A DNA stretch of 64,000 nt from Paraburkholderia phytofirmans OLGA172 (GTDB lineage Bacteria; Pseudomonadota; Gammaproteobacteria; Burkholderiales; Burkholderiaceae). The first letter of the stretch is position 1. Each line of letters opens with the position of its first letter. Positions 35,307 to 45,204 of this stretch are shown in pieces. The DNA lies in NCBI RefSeq assembly GCF_001634365.1, contig NZ_CP014579.1, positions 1,550,001 to 1,614,000 of the forward strand, in the 5' to 3' direction. Under the pieces are notes generated by a model, which was not told the DNA's origin, ran no database searches, and was given only the letters and a program-made list of their open reading frames with translations. A program made the position numbers and the translations under genes.

Positions 35307-35362
35307 CACAATCAGAATCACACAATATTTTTTTGTGTGCAATTAAAACTCTCATTGTGTGG
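35307..35362. promoter_or_regulatory. Candidate MocR operator (CACAAT / ATTGTG repeats)
   Basis: In an AT-rich stretch between the divergent oxidoreductase and regulator genes there are four related elements: CACAAT (35307-35312), CACACAAT (35319-35326), TTGTGTGC (35333-35340) and ATTGTGTGG (35354-35362). The middle pair is an inverted repeat CACACAA / TTGTGTG. Paired repeats in this position are typical of MocR/GntR operators. Confidence 0.5.
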
Positions 35363-35521
35363 CCCTGGCATTTTCCCTGGATGGTCTGTGGCGCAATCCT
35401 TGCGGACATTGGCACACCGGAAGCCGGCCGTTCTGGCGCATCGCTTTTAAGCGTCGCGCAGATGCTTGTCTGGTATAGAATCGGCAAAACTCCGCACAAT
35501 CGCGGACAAAGTCGATTTTGT

Positions 35522-36943
35522 ATGGAGACATCTGTTCTTATGGCTTCTGGCAAAGACACAGCGCGTGGGGCCAACGGGGCGCCGGCGCAGACGAAGCGCT
35601 CCACGTATGCCGAGGTGTCCAGCTCGATCGAGAACGAGATTCGCAGCGGCGTCTATCCGCCGGGCAGCCGCCTGCCACCGCAGCGGCAACTGGCCACGGA
35701 ACTGGGCATCAATGTGTCGACGGTGTCCCGCGCATACAAGGAATTGCAGTTGCGCGGGCTGGTGATCGGCAGCAAACGGCGCGGGTCGCTCGTCACCGGC
35801 GGCGCCATGCCGAGCGTCGAACCGGCCCAGGCGGCCAGCAACGCGGCGATCGACCTGACCGTCAACCGGCCGGCCACCGGCGAATTCCTGAACTGCCTCG
35901 CACGCACGCTGGCGGAATTGCCGCGCGATCCGCGCTACCCGCAATTGCAGGAATACCAGCCGCCGCAAGGTCCCGCCTGGGCGCGCGCTGCCGGCGCCCG
36001 CTGGATGGCAGCGCCGGGCTTCACGCCGACGCCCGATCACGTGGTTGTCACAAGCGGTGCGCAGCACGGCTTGTATGCGGTGCTGAACAGTCTGATCGGC
36101 ACGGACGGCGTGATCCTCGCCGATCAACTCACCTACTACGGACTGAAAGCACTGGCTCCGGTATTCCAGTTCGAGATCGTCGGCATTCCGAGCGATCGCG
36201 ACGGCCTGCTGACCGACGAGGTGGAGCGTGCCTGCCGGCGCATGCCGGTGAAGGCCATCTTCACGGTACCGAATCTGCAGAACCCGACCGTGACGACGAT
36301 GAGTCTCGAGCGCCGCATGGCGCTCGTCGACATTGCACGCCGGCATGGCGTGGCGATCATCGAAGACGACGTGTATGGGCCGCTCGTTTCGCAGCGGCTG
36401 CCGACCATTGCGAGCCTGTGCCCGGAACTGACGTTCCACCTCGCGGCGACCTCGAAGATTCTTGCGCCCGGCCTGCGGCTCGGCTACCTGCTGAGTCCGC
36501 CGGACAGTTCCGCGCTTTGTGCGGAGGCGGTGCGCACTACCGCATGGATGCCCGCGCCGATGTCGATGCTGATCGCTTCGATCTGGATCGAGGACGGCAC
36601 CGCGCGCCACATCATGGACGCGCAGCTTGCCGAAATTCGCGCGCGACAGGACTTGGCTCGCGAGTTGTTGCCGCAGGAATTGCTGCAGACCGATCCGGCA
36701 TGCATGTTCGTGTGGCTCAAGCTGCCGCCGCCGTGGCGTGCCGACGACTTTGCGGCAAATGCGAAAGCGCGTGGCGTGGTGGTGATGCCGTCGTCGGCAT
36801 TTGCGGTAGATAGGTCGGAGATCGAGCACGGCGTACGCATCAACCTCGCGTGCGCGACGAGCCGCGATCAACTCGTGAGTGCGTTACGGCTGTTGACGGG
36901 CACGCTGAAGGATCGTCCTCGGGCGCTGTTCGGCACGATCTGA
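35522..36943 (+). CDS. MocR-type regulator (GntR HTH fused to aminotransferase fold)
   Basis: A 473-residue regulator. The N-terminus holds a GntR winged helix (YAEVSSSIENEIRSGVYPPG, then LPPQRQLATELGINVSTVSR). The rest is a class I aminotransferase fold: TSGAQHGLYAVLNSL, VPNLQNPTVTTM, IIEDDVYGPL and LAATSKILAPGLRLGYL, where Lys in TSK would hold pyridoxal phosphate. Such proteins sense an amino acid through the cofactor. It is divergent from the FAD oxidoreductase and probably controls it. The start may instead be the ATG at 35540. Confidence 0.9.
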   Translation: METSVLMASGKDTARGANGAPAQTKRSTYAEVSSSIENEIRSGVYPPGSRLPPQRQLATELGINVSTVSRAYKELQLRGLVIGSKRRGSLVTGGAMPSVEPAQAASNAAIDLTVNRPATGEFLNCLARTLAELPRDPRYPQLQEYQPPQGPAWARAAGARWMAAPGFTPTPDHVVVTSGAQHGLYAVLNSLIGTDGVILADQLTYYGLKALAPVFQFEIVGIPSDRDGLLTDEVERACRRMPVKAIFTVPNLQNPTVTTMSLERRMALVDIARRHGVAIIEDDVYGPLVSQRLPTIASLCPELTFHLAATSKILAPGLRLGYLLSPPDSSALCAEAVRTTAWMPAPMSMLIASIWIEDGTARHIMDAQLAEIRARQDLARELLPQELLQTDPACMFVWLKLPPPWRADDFAANAKARGVVVMPSSAFAVDRSEIEHGVRINLACATSRDQLVSALRLLTGTLKDRPRALFGTI

Positions 36944-37107
36944 TGGGCAACGCGGTCTTGCACCGCGGGACCTGCTCCGAGACGCATTGCGTTCAGAAAC
37001 GGCTCGATCTGCATGTCAGTTCATCCGGCGCAATCGGAGGGTTCGCGTCAAATCAATCGATGCCACCACAGCGACCGCGAGCGCTGGATGCCGAAGCCTG
37101 GACCCAC

Positions 37108-38223
37108 TCAGCGCTTCGCTTCGTCATCCATCGTTGGATAATCGATGTAGCCTTCCGCGCCGCCGCCATACATCGTGTTCTGATCCGGTTCGTTCAGTGA
37201 CGCGCCGACCCTGAGTCGCTCGACCAGATCGGGATTGGAAATGAACGGCCGGCCGAACGCGATCAGATCCGCCCGTTTCGCCTTGAGCGTCTTCTGCGCG
37301 AGTGCCATGTCGTAGCCATTGTTCGCCATGAACAATCCATCGAATGCCTGGCGCAACACCTGCAGATCGAAGCCGCCCGCGACTTCACGCGTGCCGCCCG
37401 TGTCGCCTTCGATCACGTGCAGGTAGACCAGCCTGAAGGCATTGAGCTGCTTCACCACATAGGTGAAAAGGGGTTCGGGATTGCTGTCGTCGATATCGCC
37501 GAAGCTGCTGAGCGGCGAAATACGCACGCCGACGCGCTCGCCGCTCCAGACGTCCGTCACTGCATCGGCCACTTCCAGCAACAGGCGCGCGCGATTTTCG
37601 ATCGAGCCGCCATATTGATCGGTTCGTTGATTGGTCTTGTCGCGCAGGAACTGGTCGAGCAGGTAGCCGTTTGCCGCGTGGATTTCCACACCGTCGAAAC
37701 CGGCGGCCTTTGCGTTTTGCGCGGCCACACGATATTGCTCGACAATGCCCGCCATTTCCGAGGTTTCAAGTGCGCGCGGCGTGACGAGCGGCACGAAGCC
37801 GTCGTCGGTATAAGCCTGGCCTTCGGGTTTGATCGCCGAAGGCGCCACGGGCAACGCATTGCCCGGCTGCAACGACGGATGAGAAATGCGGCCCACATGC
37901 CACAACTGCAGGTAGATATGGCCGCCCTTCGCATGCACGGCATCGGTAATGCGTTTCCACGCCTCTACTTGAGCCGCGTCGTAAATACCGGGCGTGAACA
38001 CATAGCCCTTGCCTTGCGGCGAAATCTGCGTCGCCTCGGCAATGATGAGACCGGCCGTCGCACGTTGCGCGTAATACTCGACGGCCAGTTCGCCCGGCAC
38101 ATCGGCCTCCTTCGCGCGACTGCGCGTGAGCGGCGCCATCACGATGCGATTGGGCAACTGCAGCGGCCCGAGCTTGACCGGCTCGAACAGGTAACTATCG
38201 ACGTGCGCGGATTCGGTAGACAT
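37108..38223 (-). CDS. nemA: Old yellow enzyme family ene-reductase (NemA-like)
   Basis: A 371-residue FMN enzyme that reduces activated C=C bonds and often N-ethylmaleimide or nitro esters with NADPH. The start LFEPVKLGPLQLPNRIVMAP and LTRSRA are family hallmarks, as are HIYLQLWHVGR, FDGVEIHAANGYLLDQFL and RTDQYGGSIENRARLLLEV. The end is GGAEGYIDYPTMD. GAGGGAACCCCC precedes the ATG. It lies 170 bases downstream of wrbA on the same strand, but a terminator stands between them. Confidence 0.92.
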   Translation of the reverse strand: MSTESAHVDSYLFEPVKLGPLQLPNRIVMAPLTRSRAKEADVPGELAVEYYAQRATAGLIIAEATQISPQGKGYVFTPGIYDAAQVEAWKRITDAVHAKGGHIYLQLWHVGRISHPSLQPGNALPVAPSAIKPEGQAYTDDGFVPLVTPRALETSEMAGIVEQYRVAAQNAKAAGFDGVEIHAANGYLLDQFLRDKTNQRTDQYGGSIENRARLLLEVADAVTDVWSGERVGVRISPLSSFGDIDDSNPEPLFTYVVKQLNAFRLVYLHVIEGDTGGTREVAGGFDLQVLRQAFDGLFMANNGYDMALAQKTLKAKRADLIAFGRPFISNPDLVERLRVGASLNEPDQNTMYGGGAEGYIDYPTMDDEAKR

Positions 38224-38334
38224 GGGGGTTCCCTCGAAAAAGATCCAACCCATTGAAAAGCGGCTGGATGCTCCTTAGCGCTGGCAGCAAGTGGCGCGAG
38301 CATTGAGCGGCCAAACCCGCGAATGGGACAAGGC

Positions 38335-38374
38335 GGCAAAGAAGCCGTTCCGGTCGGCCGCCGACCGGAACGGC
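38335..38374 (-). terminator. Terminator after wrbA
   Basis: A perfect 14-bp stem GCCGTTCCGGTCGG / CCGACCGGAACGGC with a 3-base loop lies 19 bases after the wrbA stop on the leftward strand and is followed by TTCTTTG. The T run is weak but the stem is very stable. Confidence 0.75.
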
Positions 38375-38392
38375 GAGCTATGGCAAGCCAGA

Positions 38393-39013
38393 TTATTTTG
38401 CCGCGAGTTTCGCGGCAATCTGAGCGACGTGCCGCCCCTGGAAACGTGCAATGGCCAGTTCGTTCTCGCTTGGCAGACGCGAGCCGTCGGCCTTGGTAAG
38501 GGTGGTCGCGCCATACGGCGTGCCGCCCGAGATTTCGTCCATGTTGAGCAAACGCGCCTCGGAATACGGCACACCGACGATCACCATGCCCTGATGCAGC
38601 AGCGTGGTGTGAAAGCTCGTGATCGTGGTCTCCTGCCCGCCATGCTGGCTTGCGGTGCTGGAGAATACGCTGCCGACCTTGCCGATCAGTCCGCCGCTCA
38701 TCCACAAACCGCCGGTCTGATCGAGGAAGTTACGCATCTGCGCGCACATGTTGCCAAAGCGTGTGGGTGTGCCGAAGATAATGGCGTCCGCGTTGACCAA
38801 TTGCTCGACCGTTGCTACCGGCACGTGCGCAAACGTCGCACGCGGCGCTTTGGCGCCGCTCTTCTCCAGTACCTCGTCGGGCACCAGTTCCGCCACCTGA
38901 TACACCGAGACGTCCGTATCGGCCACCTCGCGCGCGCCCTCCGCGACAGCCTCGGCCATTCGATAAATGTGACCGTACATGCTGTAGAACACCACCTGAA
39001 TCCTGGTTGTCAT
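38393..39013 (-). CDS. wrbA: NAD(P)H:quinone oxidoreductase WrbA
   Basis: A 206-residue flavodoxin-like FMN protein that reduces quinones by two electrons, avoiding semiquinone radicals. [20 protein letters not shown] is the phosphate-binding loop. [20 protein letters not shown] and [14 protein letters not shown] are WrbA hallmarks. Length fits the family. It is placed ahead of an ene-reductase, so both may answer electrophile stress. Confidence 0.95.
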   Translation of the reverse strand: MTTRIQVVFYSMYGHIYRMAEAVAEGAREVADTDVSVYQVAELVPDEVLEKSGAKAPRATFAHVPVATVEQLVNADAIIFGTPTRFGNMCAQMRNFLDQTGGLWMSGGLIGKVGSVFSSTASQHGGQETTITSFHTTLLHQGMVIVGVPYSEARLLNMDEISGGTPYGATTLTKADGSRLPSENELAIARFQGRHVAQIAAKLAAK

Positions 39014-39296
39014 TGCGGCTCTCCTGGTTCGTCACGTCACGCCCATGTCAGGCTCATCTCATCGCACCTTCACGCTCCATATTCATTTCACTGGTCTCTC
39101 AAGTCACGCCGAGTTTCGCGAGCAGCGCTCTGGCAGTATAGGCGGCTATCCGGAACGCAGAAGATGTTTTCCAGTCGTGCTACGCGCCTTTTGCGGCATG
39201 CAGCCAGGCTCCACTGCAACGCGTCGCTCGACTGGCAACGATGCGCGACCGGCACGACTCGACGAACGGCCGCGCCCGTCACATCAAAACGCCGCG

Positions 39297-39932
39297 TCAG
39301 ACAACATAAATTTCGGGGTTGTCCACCAGGGGCAAAAATTGCTCCGTGCGCCCATCGAGTGCGAGCATCGCGCCACTTTCGATGTTGAAAATCCAGCCAT
39401 GCAGTCGCAGCGTTTTGTTCGCCAGCCCCACGGCCACCGACGGATGAGTGCGAATATTCGCGAGTTGAGCCATCACGTTATCTTTGACGAGGGCGTCGAG
39501 ACGCTCCGCATCCGATGCGTAAGTTCGTGACGCGTTGATCGCTTTTGCCGCGTCGGCGTGACGAAGCCAACTCGCCACTGCCGGCAGATGGTCGAGGTTC
39601 TTGCACGAGCAGATCGCCGTCATCGCTCCGCAATTGGAGTGGCCGCAAATCACGATATCGCGCACACCCAGTACGGCCACCGCGTATTCGACGGTGGCCG
39701 ATACTCCGCCCGGCTCCGGGCCGTAAGACGGCACGATGTTGCCCGCATTGCGAATCACGAACAGCGAGCCGGGTTCCACCTGTGTCAGTAACTCGGGAAC
39801 AACACGGCTGTCCGAGCAGGTCACGAACAGCGTGCTCGGGCTTTGCGCAATCGATAAACGCTTGAACAATGCGCTCTGCTGCGGGAAGACTTCGCGTTGA
39901 AAGCGGATGAATCCTTTTATGATTTCTTGCAC
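39297..39932 (-). CDS. Beta-class carbonic anhydrase
   Basis: A 211-residue zinc enzyme interconverting carbon dioxide and bicarbonate. The zinc ligands are Cys39 in TCSDSR and His98 and Cys101 in [10 protein letters not shown]; Asp41 and Arg43 form the catalytic dyad. [11 protein letters not shown] is also conserved. No signal peptide, so cytoplasmic. It stands alone. Confidence 0.95.
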   Translation of the reverse strand: MQEIIKGFIRFQREVFPQQSALFKRLSIAQSPSTLFVTCSDSRVVPELLTQVEPGSLFVIRNAGNIVPSYGPEPGGVSATVEYAVAVLGVRDIVICGHSNCGAMTAICSCKNLDHLPAVASWLRHADAAKAINASRTYASDAERLDALVKDNVMAQLANIRTHPSVAVGLANKTLRLHGWIFNIESGAMLALDGRTEQFLPLVDNPEIYVV

Positions 39933-40374
39933 GGCGTTCTCCGGATAGTCGAAGCCTCAGCCTGCCGAGCCTGTGGCAGAGGTCCAAGGCGTGTCTGCGA
40001 TCGGTTCGCGCGACTATACCGCAGTCGCAGCGCCGTCTCATCCCTCGTCGGGCTCGAGGGTCCCCAAAGTCGATCCTGAAGCACAAACTGTACGCCGGCA
40101 CGTACCCGCTCTGAATAAAAAAACCCCGGCTGTTACCAGCCGGGGCCAACTCTCTCGCTCGCACACCGGAAACCGTGCGTGCATCAATACTGTACCTGCT
40201 CAAACGAAGCGGATATACATGCGACTCTGGAAGAGTCCCTTCCACCTCTCGCCGGCTCCGCGGCTCACACCTGAACGCGTTGCGCTAATGCGCGCCGTCA
40301 CACCACTGCACGCACAAGCGCAACACGACCGGGTCGATCACCCCTCGCCGCGTCGTCGGCGAAGCTAACGTATA
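39933..40374. other. Intergenic region with a leftward terminator
   Basis: No supported gene in 440 bases. It holds a strong leftward terminator about 230 bases past the DUF4148 gene. The distance allows for either a long 3' untranslated region or a separate small RNA between about 40150 and 40370. Confidence 0.4.
40117..40145 (-). terminator. Rho-independent terminator (leftward)
   Basis: On the leftward strand CCCCGGCTG / CAGCCGGGG form a perfect 9-bp stem with loop GTAA followed by seven Ts. It is a textbook terminator for a transcript coming from the right. Confidence 0.92.
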
Positions 40375-40683
40375 TTAACGGCTATACATTGCGTTCCAGT
40401 CGGCTGAGGAGACCGCGGGACGGCCGCTTTGCGACGCCCCCGCAGCGCTGCCGCCGTAGCCGCTCGCGTTGCTGTTTTGTGTGGCGATGCGTGCTTCCGC
40501 TGCCTGAATCGCGTCAGGATAATGCGCCTCGTCGCCGTCACCGACGTGATAACCCGTTTGCTGGAGCTGAACCAGTTCGGCACGCACCTGCTCACGCGTG
40601 ATACGGGAATTCGATTGCGCAAAAACGGTGGCAGAAGCAGCCAGCGAAGCAACGATAACGACGGCCTTGATCATGGACTTCAT
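40375..40683 (-). CDS. DUF4148 exported protein
   Basis: A 102-residue protein with a signal peptide (MIKAVVIVASLAASATVFAQ) and SRITREQVRAELVQLQQTGY, the DUF4148 hallmark, followed by a Ser/Gly/Ala-rich tail. CGGAGG precedes the ATG. Such proteins are frequent in Burkholderiaceae, with unknown function. Confidence 0.9.
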   Translation of the reverse strand: MKSMIKAVVIVASLAASATVFAQSNSRITREQVRAELVQLQQTGYHVGDGDEAHYPDAIQAAEARIATQNSNASGYGGSAAGASQSGRPAVSSADWNAMYSR

Positions 40684-40983
40684 GGTAAAAACAACCTCCG
40701 ATAATTGATGGTATGCGGTCCGTCGAATCCTGCTCTCCGTGACCGCAGGACCTAATATAGACGCCGATTCCGCTGAGAATAACGGGCGCTCATCGAAGGG
40801 ATTGTTGTTGAATCTGGAGAAATTGCCCGGCCGCGCACTGCCACAGATCGACAGCGCGCGGCCAGACGAATGTCGCACAAGCTGCGCTTGCTGCGCGAAT
40901 GGCTACATGGAATGGCTACATGAATTGCGACATCGCGATCAGAAACGCGCGCGAACAACAAACCGGCTGGCCGGCGAGGCGCG

Positions 40984-41487
40984 CTATTTCATGCGTTGCC
41001 ACACGACTTTCGACGATCCATAGCCGAACGCGCCCGGCGTGATGTACGTCAGCCGGTCGCCGTCGAGCGTAAATGGGCGGCGCTGAACCTCTGCGTCCCA
41101 GTTTGGAAAAGTGCTCTTCTGAATGTGGAAAACGATAACCTGGGCCACCGGGTCCACGGCATACGTGCCGAAATGCGCGACGTTGCCGCGGGCGATCTTC
41201 GCGTTCTCTTCCGCCGTGCCTTGCTGCCGGTCCCCCGACGTGAATTTCGGCAGGTCCGAACTCAGCACGAGCAGCACGTAGCGGCCGTCATTGCCGAAGA
41301 TGAGCTGCCCTTCAGGATGCGGACCGAGCAAATCGATTTCGCTGCCGCTCTTCGCCACCGTCAGCGAGACCAGCGACCACGATCCCACCACGCTGGTTGC
41401 TGCCTGAGCAAAAGCGCTTCGCACCGGCGCGCACAATGCTGCGAACGCGATCACGATGGCGGCAAGGACCTGGCGGTTTGGTTTCAT
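40984..41487 (-). CDS. Exported lipocalin-like protein
   Basis: A 167-residue protein with a signal peptide to about AFAQA, then VVGSWSLVSLTVAKSGSEID, which fits the lipocalin-like (Lipocalin_5) family: 'G.W.L.S' at the start and 'P.G.L.F..dGry' (PEGQLIFGNDGRYVLLVL). GGAGAACGTC precedes the ATG at 41487. Ligand unknown. Confidence 0.8.
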   Translation of the reverse strand: MKPNRQVLAAIVIAFAALCAPVRSAFAQAATSVVGSWSLVSLTVAKSGSEIDLLGPHPEGQLIFGNDGRYVLLVLSSDLPKFTSGDRQQGTAEENAKIARGNVAHFGTYAVDPVAQVIVFHIQKSTFPNWDAEVQRRPFTLDGDRLTYITPGAFGYGSSKVVWQRMK

Positions 41488-41676
41488 GACGTTCTCCACG
41501 CGCGCGAGGACGTCAAATCAGACGAATCCGTCGCGCTTCGCTAACACTTGCGTAAAGATCGCGTGTGTTCGGGTGTTTTGAAGCGTAGGCGGTTTGCTGG
41601 CGAAAAGCTATCGGAGCGGGCCCGGCGCCCGTATGCCGGACCGCCCTCATAGGTCACGATTTGAGCCGCTCCGGCC

Positions 41677-41937
41677 TCAGTTGAAATCCCCGCTTTCGAG
41701 CTCGACGGACTTTCCCCCATTTTTTTCGAGGACCCGCCGCGTCGCATTTTCAATCCGCGCGCGATTTGCCTCGAAGGTCCCGACCAGATTGTGCGCCGAT
41801 GGACCCTCGTTGCCGAAATGGTCGTTCAGCGCGTCCAGCGACACGCTGCACCAGACGTCAGCCCCATCGACATTGGCTTCGAAGGCGACGCGCGCCGCTG
41901 CCACCACTTCACGGCGTCCGGTGAATTCGATCCTCAT
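41677..41937 (-). CDS. DUF1488 family protein
   Basis: An 86-residue cytoplasmic protein. VWCSVSLDALNDHFGNEG matches the DUF1488 pattern ('v.C.is.eAL.dhf'), and the C-terminus ends in a helix-rich 'ENATRRVLEKNG'. GGAGGGTCATT precedes the ATG. Function unknown. It diverges from the drug exporter gene. Confidence 0.78.
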   Translation of the reverse strand: MRIEFTGRREVVAAARVAFEANVDGADVWCSVSLDALNDHFGNEGPSAHNLVGTFEANRARIENATRRVLEKNGGKSVELESGDFN

Positions 41938-42149
41938 AATGACCCTCCATTTGGCGAAAGCGACGCTGAACGCGCAAAGCTTGTGCCAAGCCGCTTCAGG
42001 CCGGCCATGGCTGCCCGCGTTCAGCGCACATTCTCCGCAAGGTGCATACTCGACATCGGCCGCCCTGGAGCGGCCGCGCTTTTGCGTCGCGGCGCGCGTG
42101 TCATCTGCCACGCCGTCAGACGCTTCCAACATCCTAATACTACTGCCCC

Positions 42150-43643
42150 ATGTCCCGCAGCCCGCAATCGTCGCGTCCTTTAGTCATTGCCGCAGTCATG
42201 GCTTCTATGGCGATGGTCGCCATAGAAGCCACCATCGTTTCCACCGCCATGCCGCAGATCGTCGCGCAACTCGGCGATCTGCATCTGTATAGCTGGGTCT
42301 TTTCGTCGTTCCTGCTGACGCAAACCGCGATGACCGTGGTGTTCGGCAAGCTCGCCGACCTCTATGGGCGCAAGCCGGTCGTACTCGCCGGCATCGCGGT
42401 CTTTCTGCTCGGCTCGGTGCTGGCCGGCTTCGCCTGGTCGATGCCCGCCATGATCGTGTTCCGCCTGATTCAGGGTGTCGGCGCGGGCGCGATCCAGCCG
42501 GTCACGCTGACCATCGTCGCCGATCTCTATCCGGCGCGCGAACGCGGCAAGGTGCAGGGTTATCTGGCCAGCGTGTGGGCCATTTCAGCGGTGGTCGGGC
42601 CGATGGTGGGTGGCTTCATCATTCACAACCTGTCGTGGGCGTGGATCTTCTGGATGAACGTGCCGATCGGCCTTGCCTCGGCCGCGGGCTTCATGGCGTT
42701 CCTGCGCGAATCGGAGCGGCATGCGCGTCCGTCGATCGACTTCGCGGGCGCGGCCCTGTTCATGGCGGCGATCGCGGCACTGATGATGGCGCTGACCTAT
42801 GCGGGCGACGACGAGATCGCCAAGGCATCGCTTGCGGGTGGCGCGTTCATGCTGTGCCTGCTGGTGTTCGTGTTCCAGGAGCGCCGCGCGGCTGAGCCGA
42901 TGATCTCGTTCGCGCTCTGGAGCCGCCGGCCGATTGCCGCGTGCAATGCCGCAACCGTGCTGTCCGGCATGATCCTGATGGGCGCCACCACCTTCCTGCC
43001 GATGTATGTTCAGGGCGTGCTGCACCGCTCGCCGGTGGTCGCCGGTCTTGCACTCACGATGATGATGGTGGGCTGGCCGGCGGGCGCGACGCTCGCGGCA
43101 AAATCATTTCACCGCCTCGGCTTGCGGCGCATTCTGATCGGCGGCAGCGCGTTCATCCCGCTTGGCGCGGTGCTGCTGCTGTTCCTGCAGCCAGGCGGCT
43201 CGCCGCTCATCGCGGCGTTTGGCTCGCTCATCATCGGCTTCGGCATGGGCACGTCGAGCGTCAGTTCGCTGGTGCTGATCCAGGAGATCGTCAAGATGGA
43301 CGAGCGCGGCAGCGCCACCGCATCGAATCTCTTTTCGCGCAATCTCGGCAGCACGCTCGGCGCGACGCTGTTCGGCGCGGTACTCAACTTCGGGCTCAGT
43401 CACTCGAAGGACGTCGCCGTGGTCACCTCGGACCAGCTAAAGGCGCTGTTGCAAAATCAGGTGGCGAGTCTCGCCGACAGCGACATGATCCGCGTGGTGT
43501 TGCATCAGTCGCTGCACCTGACCTTCATCTCGATCTTCGTGATTGCGATTTTTGTGGTCGCGCTGCTGAGCTTCGTGCCGGCGATCAACATCGGGATGGC
43601 GAAGAAGGCGCAGCTTGAAGCGTTGTCGCCGCTTGAGGATTGA
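42150..43643 (+). CDS. MFS drug exporter, DHA2 (14-TM) family
   Basis: A 497-residue proton-driven exporter with about fourteen membrane segments. EATIVSTAMPQIVAQLGD (the 'D1-like' start), GKLADLYGRKPV (motif A) and VVGPMVGGFIIHNLSWAWIF (motif C) are DHA2 hallmarks of the EmrB/QacA group. No EmrA-like adaptor or TetR gene is adjacent, so it may act alone at the inner membrane. Substrate unknown. Confidence 0.92.
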   Translation: MSRSPQSSRPLVIAAVMASMAMVAIEATIVSTAMPQIVAQLGDLHLYSWVFSSFLLTQTAMTVVFGKLADLYGRKPVVLAGIAVFLLGSVLAGFAWSMPAMIVFRLIQGVGAGAIQPVTLTIVADLYPARERGKVQGYLASVWAISAVVGPMVGGFIIHNLSWAWIFWMNVPIGLASAAGFMAFLRESERHARPSIDFAGAALFMAAIAALMMALTYAGDDEIAKASLAGGAFMLCLLVFVFQERRAAEPMISFALWSRRPIAACNAATVLSGMILMGATTFLPMYVQGVLHRSPVVAGLALTMMMVGWPAGATLAAKSFHRLGLRRILIGGSAFIPLGAVLLLFLQPGGSPLIAAFGSLIIGFGMGTSSVSSLVLIQEIVKMDERGSATASNLFSRNLGSTLGATLFGAVLNFGLSHSKDVAVVTSDQLKALLQNQVASLADSDMIRVVLHQSLHLTFISIFVIAIFVVALLSFVPAINIGMAKKAQLEALSPLED

Positions 43644-43707
43644 ACTTCGCTACTAGCGACCACCGCCTCTTCAAGCAAAGGCTCGCAGATCACTTCGGGT
43701 GTGCGGG

Positions 43708-44436
43708 TCAGCCGCCTTTCGCGTACAACGTCGACTCCGCAAAGCCAACGGCCGCGAGCACCTGTCCCACCAGGATCAGCGCAGTCCGCTCAATATGGGT
43801 GGACTGCACTTTGCCGACGATATCGTCGAGCGTCCCGGTGATTTTTTCTTCGTCCGGCCAGCTCGCGCGATAGATCACCGCGACGGGACAAGCGCCGCCG
43901 TAATGCGGCCGCAATTCATCGACGATGCGCGCGAGATGGCGTACGCCGAGGTGAATCGCCATCGTCGCGCGATGTCTCGCGAGGTCGGCGAGTTGTTCGC
44001 CTTCCGGCATGGTCGTTTTGCTGGCAAAGCGCGTGAGGATCAGCGTCTGCGAAATATTGGGCAGCGTGAGTTCGCAGCCGAGCGTCGCCGCGCATGCCGC
44101 GGTCGCCGTCACGCCGGGCACGATTTCGTAGGGAATGTCGAGTTCGCGCAGTCTGCGGATCTGCTCGCCGATCGCGCCATACAGGGACGGGTCGCCGGAA
44201 TGCACGCGCGCCACATCCTGGCCTTTGTCGTGTGCGGCCTTGAGTAACGCGACGATCTGATCGAGGTCGAGCTCGGCGGTATTCACGACCTGCTCCGCGC
44301 TATGCCCCTCTAACACAGCGGCCGGCACCAGCGAGCCGGCGTACAGGATCACCGGACAGCCGCGCACGAGCCGCTGCCCTTTCACTGTGATCAGTTCCGG
44401 ATCGCCGGGACCCGCGCCGATAAAAAACACCGTCAT
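43708..44436 (-). CDS. cobM: Precorrin-4 C11-methyltransferase
   Basis: A 242-residue SAM-dependent methyltransferase (CobM/CbiF) that methylates C11 in corrin-ring synthesis. The opening [20 protein letters not shown] and VHSGDPSLYGAIGEQI are the class III tetrapyrrole methylase hallmarks, and LPNISQTLILTRFASKTTMP is CobM-specific. Last gene of the leftward cobalamin operon, 45 bases after cobK. Confidence 0.95.
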   Translation of the reverse strand: MTVFFIGAGPGDPELITVKGQRLVRGCPVILYAGSLVPAAVLEGHSAEQVVNTAELDLDQIVALLKAAHDKGQDVARVHSGDPSLYGAIGEQIRRLRELDIPYEIVPGVTATAACAATLGCELTLPNISQTLILTRFASKTTMPEGEQLADLARHRATMAIHLGVRHLARIVDELRPHYGGACPVAVIYRASWPDEEKITGTLDDIVGKVQSTHIERTALILVGQVLAAVGFAESTLYAKGG

Positions 44437-44481
44437 TCAACACTCCATGATTCGTTCGGCCGCATGTCATACATACGACAT

Positions 44482-45204
44482 TTAACCTAAGACTTGCAAT
44501 GCTTCCAGCAAATCGGCCACGTTTGCAAACTCGCGATCGACCGCGGGCAATTCAGGGCGCCGCAGCATCACGACCGGCACGCCGCGTTCGCGCGCGACTT
44601 CAAGTTTCGCTTCAGTGGCGCTACCGCCGCTGTTTTTGCTGACGACGACATCGAATGCTTCCGCGCTGAACAGCGCTCGTTCGCCCTCGAGCGTAAACGG
44701 GCCGCGTGCCGCCAGAATCCGCGCACGTGGATTGGCTTCGTGTGCGTCGAGGCAGCGTATCGTCCAGAACTGCTGCGGCGGGATTTCGTCGAGATGCGCG
44801 AGCGGTTCGCGTCCAAGCGTGAACAGCGGCCGCCTGAACGAAGCGAGCGCGGCCGCGAGTTCGGCCCAATCGCCGATCATGCGCCAGTCGTCGCCGGCTT
44901 GCGGCTGCCAGCCCTCGCGGCGCAGCGCCCAGCACGGTACGCGCGCGGCGCTGCTCGCTTTCGCGGCATTGGCGCTGATCTGCGCGGCGTACGGATGCGT
45001 TGCGTCGATCACGAGGCCAATGCGTTCGTCTTCGATATAGCGCGCCATGCCTTCGCTGCCGCCAAAGCCGCCTACGCGTACCCCACACGAGAGATCGCCC
45101 GGCACCTTGCCGAGGCCCGCGAGACTGTACATGTGCTCCGGGCCAAGTTGCCTTGCGATCCGCAAAGCGTCGCCGGTGCCGCCGAGCAGCAGGACTCGCA
45201 TCAT
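44482..45204 (-). CDS. cobK: Precorrin-6A reductase
   Basis: A 240-residue NAD(P)H-dependent reductase (CobK/CbiJ). [18 protein letters not shown] is the nucleotide motif and [19 protein letters not shown] is the conserved active region. [20 protein letters not shown] is also diagnostic. It overlaps cbiD by ATGA, showing coupling. Confidence 0.95.
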   Translation of the reverse strand: MMRVLLLGGTGDALRIARQLGPEHMYSLAGLGKVPGDLSCGVRVGGFGGSEGMARYIEDERIGLVIDATHPYAAQISANAAKASSAARVPCWALRREGWQPQAGDDWRMIGDWAELAAALASFRRPLFTLGREPLAHLDEIPPQQFWTIRCLDAHEANPRARILAARGPFTLEGERALFSAEAFDVVVSKNSGGSATEAKLEVARERGVPVVMLRRPELPAVDREFANVADLLEALQVLG

